A stretch of 23,173 nt of DNA. Source: Lachnospiraceae bacterium. Its GTDB lineage: Bacteria > Bacillota > Clostridia > Lachnospirales > Lachnospiraceae. Where the stretch lies: contig DMCJ01000213.1 in assembly GCA_003446735.1 (NCBI GenBank), positions 1 to 23,173 of the forward strand, written 5' to 3'. Of this stretch, positions 1 through 6,259 are shown one piece after another (position 1 is the stretch's first letter; each line of letters opens with the position of its first letter). The notes under the pieces are model-generated. The model saw only the letters and a list, made by a program, of their open reading frames with translations, had not been told where the DNA came from and did not search any database. A program made the position numbers and the translations under genes.

Positions 1-482
1 CCTTCGCTGTAGGGAACCTTTAATGAAGGATTAACTTCAAAAAGGTTATATGATCTGTTTGAGTATACATTTCCGTATGCCGCGGATATCTGTGATTTAG
101 ACTCTTTTTCAGCACTCCTTGAACCGGATCTGTCAAAGACGATCTCTTCTTCTGTAGTCTCTTCCTCATCGGATTCTACGGTCAGGGCTTCAGAAGATGA
201 TTCTTTTTCTTCTGCCGGCTTAGCTTCTTCTGTCTTAGCCGCCTTGTTTTCTGCCGCGTTTGTTTCTTTAGTCTCTGTCGTCTTTGTTTCCGTGGCCTTT
301 GCGTCGGCTGCCTTGGTTTCTTTTGTTTCCGCCGTCTTTGCGTCTGCTGCCTTGGTGCCGGGCGCCGTGCTGTTATCGGAAATCGACGTTGCAGTCGTCT
401 CCGCTAAGGCTGCCACCGGTGATACCGCGATGGTAAGCGCTAAGGTTGCCGCAAGTAACATCCTAAGGCTTTTTCTTTTCAT
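1..482 (-). CDS. Secreted protein with Lys/Glu/Ala/Thr-rich repeat tract, N-terminal part (C-terminus beyond window)
   Basis: The frame is open from an ATG at 482 to the left edge, giving about 160 residues of a longer protein. The start is fixed by a strong Shine-Dalgarno site (GGAGGAGG at 493-500). Residues 1-27 form a signal peptide: MKRK, a hydrophobic core, then a cleavage site near VAALAE. Residues about 43-90 are a low-complexity tract of imperfect repeats such as KAADAKTAETKET and KAADAKATETKTTETKET. An acidic Ser/Glu stretch follows to about residue 115, and then more ordinary sequence (ISAAYGNVYSNRSYNLFEVN). The tract looks like an extended wall-spanning or stalk linker, so a folded domain probably lies off the window. 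It sits 75 bases after the SGNH hydrolase stop with no convincing terminator between, so the two may share a transcript. I do not recognise the family and cannot say whether it also ends in DUF4214. Confidence 0.82.
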   Translation of the reverse strand, partial: MKRKSLRMLLAATLALTIAVSPVAALAETTATSISDNSTAPGTKAADAKTAETKETKAADAKATETKTTETKETNAAENKAAKTEEAKPAEEKESSSEALTVESDEEETTEEEIVFDRSGSRSAEKESKSQISAAYGNVYSNRSYNLFEVNPSLKVPYSE

Positions 483-557
483 AATCGTATTTCCTCCTCC
501 GTGTCCTGTGACCTGTAGGTGTATCTTATGTATTGCTGTCTGTGCGTTTTGACCCCC

Positions 558-2204
558 TTAGAGTCCGTACGACCTCATAAGGTTTGCAAACTCTACGGAA
601 TCCGCAAATCCGGCGATGATACTGCTCCTGCTCTCGCCGGCATTTAACTTATTTAACCAGTAGTCATATCCTGCCTGATCGGGCTCTCTGTTAAAGAATG
701 TATGGTAGAGCGTAGTCACATATGTCGCATTGTCCGTGTTCTTGTTAAGATACTCGGGAGATGTGAAGAATCCGGTCGTAGATACGTCCTTTACGCTCCA
801 CTCTTTTGTAAGGATCCTGTTGCACCAGTCGTTAAGTCCGGCTGCATCATATGTCCTTCCGAGGCCTACTGTATAAAGCCTTGAAACAAACTCGGTAAGA
901 CCCACGTTCTTATCCCTTGCTTCGGTTATCTCAACGTTTCCTCGAAGGATATTGTAGAAGCCGCAGAGCGTTGTAAATTCCTGGCTTTCCGCAAATCCCT
1001 TAAACACGCCGAGCCTTGTCATACCGGCATCAAGAGCCTGCTTCCAGTATGCGATCTCCTCGGATGAACCGGGTCTGTTCATCAGGACTTCGTAAAGGAG
1101 CGCGACATACTGCTCATTGCTCACGTTCTTACTCTGGAATTCATCGGAGAAGAACACGCCCTTTGCAACATCCGCTCCGGTCATCCTTCCGCTTACAAGC
1201 TCATCAACCCAGTATGAAAGTCCATTCGTATCAGGGGTCCTGCCAAGACACTTGTCATAAAGTCTCTTAACAAAGTCAACGATCGAATTACCCTCTGCGG
1301 GATCGGTCCTTGATCCCATAACGGAATCTAAGTACTCGCCTGCCTTTGTATAAAGGACATCGGTGGGATGTACATCGTCGCTGTAATAATCCTTATAATT
1401 TTTGGCATTGATGCCAAGTTTGGTGTTGAAATCTATAACGCTGACGTTCTTTGCTTTCGCAACGTTCTTTATTGCCGTGATATAGTCGGAGAAATAAAGA
1501 TTCTGGGTGTTGGCCGCGCGTATGAACTGTCCCTTGTAGTAGAAAGGAAGGATGATGTATACGTTCACATTTGCAGCCTTGAGGCGCTTGATACCTTCGT
1601 TCATGGCTCCGCATACGGTAGATGTATCGGTGGAATTGGTGCGTCCGAGCGCTCTGCTCTGTGAAAAATCGTTAACACCGAATAAGATAAAAGCCACATC
1701 ATAGCTTCCAAGTGTCACATTTCCCATCTGCGCAAGCAGGTTATTATCGACGTTTGCAGTAGAATAGGTAGCTCCGCCGACTGCAACGTTCGTGATCCTG
1801 CATCCTCTTCTCTTTGCAAATACACCGGGGAAATTGGCCGTCTCATTTCCCACAACGGTAGAATCACCGAAGAAGATGTACCTTGTGTAGTCCATCTCTT
1901 CCGTTAAAGCGTCATCTTCGTTTCCTGCCGCTTCGTTATAGGCTCTAAGCCCTTCTCTTGCCGCAAGCGCTTCATTTAAGTTTCTGAAAAGCTCCTCCGC
2001 TTCTTCCGGCGTTGCTTCTCTTTCTTCGCTGTCTGTTCCCGTGTCATTTTCTGTTTCGGCTTCTATCGCCTCAGCGTTCTTTTCTACCGCCTCAGCATCG
2101 TTTTCCGACACGCCTGACGCAAATACAGTCGCAGGCATCATCGTGATTACAAGCGCAGCCGTAAGCACTGCGTTTATGATTCTTTTCCCCAATCTCTTTT
2201 TCAT
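558..2204 (-). CDS. Secreted SGNH/GDSL-family hydrolase with C-terminal DUF4214 module
   Basis: This is a 548-residue exported protein. Residues 1-30 are a signal peptide (MKKRLGKRI, hydrophobic core, VFASG), followed by an acidic linker to about 100. The SGNH hydrolase domain spans about 106-297. It has GDS at 113-115 (nucleophile Ser115), a GG pair at 143-144, GVND at 176-179, and DDVH at 276-279 carrying the Asp/His of the triad. Such enzymes usually cleave esters, for example O-acetyl groups on glycans; the substrate here is unknown. Residues about 307-548 hold four half-repeats, that is two DUF4214 domains (F.. RLY..LGR.PD..GL.YW...L and GF..S.EF signatures), ending in YGL as the subtilase does. 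The start was chosen at ATG 2204 because GGAGG lies 5 bases upstream. A longer frame from 2306 would begin inside the promoter -10 element. The gene has its own promoter, unlike the tightly packed genes upstream. Confidence 0.93.
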   Translation of the reverse strand: MKKRLGKRIINAVLTAALVITMMPATVFASGVSENDAEAVEKNAEAIEAETENDTGTDSEEREATPEEAEELFRNLNEALAAREGLRAYNEAAGNEDDALTEEMDYTRYIFFGDSTVVGNETANFPGVFAKRRGCRITNVAVGGATYSTANVDNNLLAQMGNVTLGSYDVAFILFGVNDFSQSRALGRTNSTDTSTVCGAMNEGIKRLKAANVNVYIILPFYYKGQFIRAANTQNLYFSDYITAIKNVAKAKNVSVIDFNTKLGINAKNYKDYYSDDVHPTDVLYTKAGEYLDSVMGSRTDPAEGNSIVDFVKRLYDKCLGRTPDTNGLSYWVDELVSGRMTGADVAKGVFFSDEFQSKNVSNEQYVALLYEVLMNRPGSSEEIAYWKQALDAGMTRLGVFKGFAESQEFTTLCGFYNILRGNVEITEARDKNVGLTEFVSRLYTVGLGRTYDAAGLNDWCNRILTKEWSVKDVSTTGFFTSPEYLNKNTDNATYVTTLYHTFFNREPDQAGYDYWLNKLNAGESRSSIIAGFADSVEFANLMRSYGL

Positions 2205-2301
2205 TTCTTCCTCCGTTTTAACCCGGGATGTTCTCGTCCTTATATTCGTGTGATCTTTCTTATGATCTTTCGTGAGCATCTTACTGCCCACAATCCGTAT
2301 A

Positions 2302-2330
2302 ATCATACCACATTTTGTGAGGTATGTCTA
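2302..2330 (-). promoter_or_regulatory. Sigma-A-type promoter for the SGNH hydrolase gene
   Basis: On the minus strand TAGACA (2330-2325) and TATGAT (2307-2302) are separated by exactly 17 bases. Each hexamer matches the TTGACA/TATAAT consensus at five of six positions. Transcription would begin near 2295, leaving a leader of about 90 bases before the ATG at 2204. The leader contains a short direct repeat (GAAAGATCATAAGAAAGATCAC on the minus strand, roughly 2249-2275). The assignment rests on sequence match and position only. Confidence 0.7.
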
Positions 2331-2331
2331 T

Positions 2332-2409
2332 TTTTCATTCAAAATAATGTCCAGCATCGCTTTGGGAGTCACAATATTTTGTAATCAAATGCAATCATCT
2401 GAATGAAAA
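2332..2409. repeat. Perfect 10-bp inverted repeat upstream of the SGNH promoter
   Basis: The arms are TTTTCATTCA at 2332-2341 and TGAATGAAAA at 2400-2409, with 58 bases between them. The left arm lies one base from the -35 hexamer. The interval also holds the end of the intergenic region behind the GT39-like gene. The arms are AT-rich and the loop is long, so this is not a convincing terminator. Paired regulator half-sites are possible, and so is chance. Confidence 0.4.
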
Positions 2410-2421
2410 GATCATAATTAG

Positions 2422-3687
2422 TTACGAAAGTAAATAGAAATAAACAGCACTTTTTAGCTGACTCCAGAATGGAAGTGAATAAGGCAGCCTATCGCATCTG
2501 ACAGCTTTGATGTATGTAAGATTCAGGATCACAAAGATTATGGCTGTCGTAAAACAAAAGATCGGTATAAATGCTTTGGCAAAGGATGAACTATCTTTTT
2601 CTTTAGAATAGGATATAAGTTCGTTGAAAAAGGCGGCCATAGGAAACACAAACAGGATGAGGTGATCGCAGAAAAGGCGCTGCCCGTAACAATCACCCAT
2701 CCACCAGCACCACCATGTCGCGGTTATAGAAGATATGAATAAAAACACTATCAGGCACGCCAGACAATATTTTTTGTTTTTGCGGCCAAAAAAGATCATT
2801 CCTAGGATCGCAAATATCAGTACGGGGCAATAGATGAACAGTCCCTTGGAGTCACTGAACCAGACCTCATAGAATTTGGGGTTGGTAATGTAAGCAAAGG
2901 TCTCTCCGCCGTAAGTGTTTTGTATCCATTCTCCTGCCTGGATCCGCCATAAAATTAGCTGTATCATTATCACAGCAGAAAAGCCGGCAATCTGGACAAA
3001 GATACGCGGCTTAAGTATCTTCTTTAAAAGCCGGTCCTTAAACTCGGAAAGAGATAGTACGTTATAAAACAGATAAAAGAGACCGACTGCAATATTTGTA
3101 TATCTTATCATCGTACATAAACCGAGAATGATCCCCAGTACAACATCCATCAGTGGCGAGATCTTTTCTTTTTGTTCATAAGTATCTATATAAAAAACAA
3201 AAAGAACAGAGGTGAAAAATCCGTAAATATGAGAGAAACTGGCCATTTCGTTTGTGTAGAACGGGATCATCGTTCCAAAGGTGATAAGTGCGCAGATAAA
3301 GACGGAAAGTTTTTCGGAGTACTGTTTTTTCAGCATTTTGTATATCATGATCATCGAAAGGATCAGATACAATAGCGCAGATAGGAAAACCGCTCTTTGA
3401 AAATGAACATTTATCCCGTTTTCGAGATCTAAGTTAAAGATCTTTGAAATAAAAAGGGCGATCAGCAGGAGTGGCATCTGCAGGAAGTTGGTCCCAAAGG
3501 GGAATTTGATGACCTCCCCGTTTGCGAAGTTATGGGTAATAAAGATCTTTGAAAAATAGGAATAATAAACAGCCCCGTCTGATCCTACGATGACGCCTTT
3601 ATAAAAATGCGCCCATAGCGAAAAATAGATCGCGGTAAAAATGAGAAACGATATAAAATAAGGATTTTTGATTATTTTTTCTCTCAT
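2422..3687 (-). CDS. GT39-like polytopic membrane glycosyltransferase (GT-C fold)
   Basis: This 421-residue integral membrane protein has about ten hydrophobic segments. The first extracytoplasmic loop carries GSDGAVYYSYF (35-45), where Asp37 sits in the acidic loop position typical of GT-C enzymes. Further family-like signatures are NEMASFSHIYGFF (146-158), SDSKGLFIYCPVL (278-290) and WWMGDCYGQRLFCDH (328-342). They resemble the SMSH, GLF..sP and fGqR..vd patterns of ArnT/PMT-like membrane glycosyltransferases, which use polyprenyl-phosphate sugars at the outer membrane face. I chose ATG 3687 because it overlaps the upstream stop as ATGA, and a GGAG lies 11 bases before it. A GTG at 3714 would add nine residues. 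Donor and acceptor are unknown. It is the last gene of the tight minus-strand run before the SGNH promoter region. Confidence 0.8.
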   Translation of the reverse strand: MREKIIKNPYFISFLIFTAIYFSLWAHFYKGVIVGSDGAVYYSYFSKIFITHNFANGEVIKFPFGTNFLQMPLLLIALFISKIFNLDLENGINVHFQRAVFLSALLYLILSMIMIYKMLKKQYSEKLSVFICALITFGTMIPFYTNEMASFSHIYGFFTSVLFVFYIDTYEQKEKISPLMDVVLGIILGLCTMIRYTNIAVGLFYLFYNVLSLSEFKDRLLKKILKPRIFVQIAGFSAVIMIQLILWRIQAGEWIQNTYGGETFAYITNPKFYEVWFSDSKGLFIYCPVLIFAILGMIFFGRKNKKYCLACLIVFLFISSITATWWCWWMGDCYGQRLFCDHLILFVFPMAAFFNELISYSKEKDSSSFAKAFIPIFCFTTAIIFVILNLTYIKAVRCDRLPYSLPFWSQLKSAVYFYLLS

Positions 3688-4166
3688 CGAATCACAATCT
3701 CCGTTATCGGCCACTTTCCGGGAGCAACTGAGTTGTTTTCAATCCTTATTACTTTTACGTCTTCCGCCGGGATAAAAGCATAAGTGATATGATCATTTTC
3801 ATCCGTTGTCGTATAGGATATAGCTGTATAGTTGGTATAATCTGTTGTATAACTGATATTAATCGGAACGAAGGGATAATCTGTATTATTATATATCGTT
3901 ATCTCCGAAACGGTCTTTGGATCTGTAAAATAAATATCCACTAAATCTCCCTGAGAATGATCGTCTAACAAAATGCCCCAGTTGGTCATATAATCTTCAT
4001 CGATAAGGAGAGCTGCATCAAAAGGTTCTTTGGTGGTTAAAATCTTTTCGATCCCGTAATTGGATGTAAAATCAAATAAACCAAAGAATATCTTTATCAT
4101 CATAAAGATGCAGAAAAGAATAAGCGCAAGGCTTATAACTATCCATTTTTTATCCTTTTTTGACAT
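3684..4166 (-). CDS. Single-pass membrane protein with discoidin-like (F5/8 type C-like) extracellular domain
   Basis: This 160-residue protein has a short lysine-rich cytoplasmic start, one transmembrane helix (about 8-31) and an outside domain from about 45 to 160. The domain follows the galactose-binding jelly-roll pattern. A.LIDEDYMTNWG (52-64) matches the A.DGD..T.W strand. It continues with DIYF (77-80), VSEITIYNN (86-94), PINISYTTDYTNYTAIS (101-117), and closes with VIRIEN (139-144) and WPITEIVIR (152-160). Such folds often bind carbohydrate, but no binding residue can be assigned here. The start at 4166 is supported by CGGAG eight bases upstream; the longer frame to 4217 would run into the upstream gene. 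The stop overlaps the next ATG. It lies between two polytopic membrane proteins and may be an accessory subunit of one of them. Confidence 0.75.
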   Translation of the reverse strand: MSKKDKKWIVISLALILFCIFMMIKIFFGLFDFTSNYGIEKILTTKEPFDAALLIDEDYMTNWGILLDDHSQGDLVDIYFTDPKTVSEITIYNNTDYPFVPINISYTTDYTNYTAISYTTTDENDHITYAFIPAEDVKVIRIENNSVAPGKWPITEIVIR

Positions 4167-4185
4167 TTCTAATTCTCCGAACTCA

Positions 4186-6075
4186 CTATGGCACGATGAT
4201 CGCATCTGCTTCATCAACTAAACGAGTACTTTCACGCTCTACATTATTGTAAAATGCTATGTCGGGAACTGAATAATACGATATTCCCTCATAATCCAAA
4301 GCCATCTCTATATACGATTGATACCAGGGATCTTCAACATTTACGCAAACCCCATCGCTATCTTTATACTCTTTTGCATCAAAATCATAAGAATACTGTT
4401 CTTTAAGTCCCGGATTCTGATCTGACGGGTAGTTGCGCGGATATCCTGTACCATTATCATTTGAAATAACTGTTTGTATCCTCATGGCCAGAAAAGCAAA
4501 CTGTACTACAATAAATACCACCGGTACAAAAGTCATTACACGGACGAATCTACGCTTATCCGCGACAGCCCACACCAAAGTATCCACTATCATCAGATAC
4601 AGAAAAGGCGAGATATATAGGAGCATTTTTCCTGCGCTCCAAGGCTTTTTTGATATCAGCATAGCTAAAAATATGATCACACCACAGATCGCCAAGCAAA
4701 GGAATGTGGTCTCCTGAGATACTTTTTTCTTTATACATGAATAAACCACTCTGCCTGCGGATACAACTAATACTGAAATAATCCCAACGCATATGATGAT
4801 CGCCAGGATAATCCACAGGAACATGATCACCCTGTTCTGACAGGCATAATCCGGTGCGATGATAAACATTCCCGACATTGAGATAATACTAACTATTATC
4901 TTCTTAACTGTATTCTTCCATGCGATCTGACTGGGAATAAAAGGATAATATCCGTCCCAATACGAATCAAAATAGACCGCCCAGTTTTGCCTCATGTCAT
5001 CTCCACTGCTAAGTGCCTGCGACACTGCAAACTTTAGTGTGCTCCAATCTGTAACAGCTATAAGGCCGGCTATCAAGAGCGGAACTGTCAACAAAATCAG
5101 CACTGACTTAAATGTCATTTTCTGCCTGTCAAACAATAAGATCAAAACGGTTGCAACAACCATTAACCCGGCATGAACTATCGTGTCTTCGGGATAGATC
5201 AGAAATATCCCGCTTCCTGCTATTACCAGTAAAAGAAATTGGCTAAGTCGAAATCGCCCTTCTTTCCTTATTACATTGATTATCCCGATAAAAACGCAAA
5301 CATACGCCAACAAACAGGGGGTGGAAGTAAGCTGTGGCCACGAATCTATGTCATTTGTTATCTGACCATAAAATCCGAAAACAAATATCGCAGAAAGAAT
5401 GAACAGCATCCCATACTTTAATTCTTTTTTTCTGTATATGGCTATAGATCTGATCGCATACATCATCGATCCGATCCAACTTGTCCATACTGTAAGTTTA
5501 AAAAGATATGCTTCAAAAAAAACATTTCCCCACCCTTTTCCACACAAAGAAGCACATAGAAGCGGCGTAGTGGGACGATCCAATTCCAAAACCTGATAAC
5601 CAAAAGACATCACATCAGACAAAGCCTCTCCTCTGCTGATGATATCAGCGCCAAAAGAGACCGGATGCTGACACATATAGATAACTTCAGCCAGATAAAA
5701 ATAATGATCATAGATATTGCCCTTATGAACGAATAGTTTCTGTCCCTCTATCACCCCGGGCACAGAAACTATCAATGTCACAAATACCATCATTAAAAGT
5801 GAATAAAAAACCTTTTTATCTACACCCTTTTTTATTAAATATACAAGAGCTATTACAAATCCCGCCGCATACCCCACACGTACAAACCATATTCCGGCCC
5901 CAAAATGGATATAGACTAGTGCGGCTAAAACAGCGCATACTGACAATCCGATCGGAAAACCGATCAGGGAATTCATAATGTCGTCTTCATTTATCTCTGA
6001 AAACTTAAGAAGTGCCAGTCCTATTGTCCATACCACGGGAATGAACAACAGGACTGAAATATAATTAAGTATCAT
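4186..6075 (-). CDS. Large polytopic membrane protein, GT-C-like, with C-terminal extracytoplasmic domain
   Basis: This 629-residue protein has about twelve or more hydrophobic helices and a soluble tail from about 545 to 629. A long loop after the third or fourth helix carries YDHYFYLAEV (122-131) and LELDRPTTPLL (163-173). Paired Asp/His residues in the first outer loops are the usual place for the active site in GT-C membrane glycosyltransferases, so I call it GT-C-like. No single family signature is clear enough for a firmer name, and a polymerase-type role (Wzy-like) is a possible alternative. The start at 6075 has GAGG eight bases upstream. It lies 9 bases after a 52-codon small ORF and 19 bases before the discoidin-like gene, so these are almost certainly co-transcribed. 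Confidence 0.7.
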   Translation of the reverse strand: MILNYISVLLFIPVVWTIGLALLKFSEINEDDIMNSLIGFPIGLSVCAVLAALVYIHFGAGIWFVRVGYAAGFVIALVYLIKKGVDKKVFYSLLMMVFVTLIVSVPGVIEGQKLFVHKGNIYDHYFYLAEVIYMCQHPVSFGADIISRGEALSDVMSFGYQVLELDRPTTPLLCASLCGKGWGNVFFEAYLFKLTVWTSWIGSMMYAIRSIAIYRKKELKYGMLFILSAIFVFGFYGQITNDIDSWPQLTSTPCLLAYVCVFIGIINVIRKEGRFRLSQFLLLVIAGSGIFLIYPEDTIVHAGLMVVATVLILLFDRQKMTFKSVLILLTVPLLIAGLIAVTDWSTLKFAVSQALSSGDDMRQNWAVYFDSYWDGYYPFIPSQIAWKNTVKKIIVSIISMSGMFIIAPDYACQNRVIMFLWIILAIIICVGIISVLVVSAGRVVYSCIKKKVSQETTFLCLAICGVIIFLAMLISKKPWSAGKMLLYISPFLYLMIVDTLVWAVADKRRFVRVMTFVPVVFIVVQFAFLAMRIQTVISNDNGTGYPRNYPSDQNPGLKEQYSYDFDAKEYKDSDGVCVNVEDPWYQSYIEMALDYEGISYYSVPDIAFYNNVERESTRLVDEADAIIVP

Positions 6076-6084
6076 CTCATATCC

Positions 6085-6243
6085 TCAATAAGCCCGATCC
6101 ACTTTTCTCCCTGTTTTTCCATGTATATTCTTCCAAAGTTTTTTAACTTCCGAGTATTTTACTTTATCCCCGAACAGCTCCCTCATGACAGGAATGTCAG
6201 GCAGAACCTTTTTTGCATTTTGAATTATCCATGAGACGATCAT
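6085..6243 (-). CDS. Small 52-residue protein of unknown function
   Basis: A complete short frame begins at ATG 6243 and stops at TGA 6085-6087. It is preceded by AAAGGATAG as a modest ribosome site, starts 16 bases after the subtilase stop and ends 9 bases before the next gene's ATG. It fills an otherwise unexplained gap of 184 bases, which argues that it is real. The product is basic and mostly helical in character: an amphipathic start (MIVSWIIQNAKKVLPDIP), a middle with several Lys, Val and Leu residues, and a basic tail (GKTGRKVDRAY). It has no clear transmembrane helix or signal peptide. I do not recognise it. It could be a membrane-associated accessory peptide for the polytopic protein that follows, or the remnant of a longer gene. 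Confidence 0.6.
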   Translation of the reverse strand: MIVSWIIQNAKKVLPDIPVMRELFGDKVKYSEVKKLWKNIHGKTGRKVDRAY

Positions 6244-6259
6244 TTTCTATCCTTTTATT

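Noticed and set aside
244..552. Plus-strand frame of 102 codons opposite the left-edge secreted protein
   Set aside because: It mirrors the Ala/Lys/Glu/Thr repeat tract of the minus-strand gene, is composed almost only of Ala, Val, Ser and Phe, and has no ribosome site.
2205..2306. A 34-residue N-terminal extension of the SGNH hydrolase
   Set aside because: It would begin within the promoter -10 element and place a charged stretch before a normal signal peptide. The ATG at 2204 has GGAGG five bases upstream.
2400..2421. Intrinsic terminator after the GT39-like gene
   Set aside because: The only inverted repeat there is AT-rich with a 58-base loop; there is no GC-rich stem with a following T-run.
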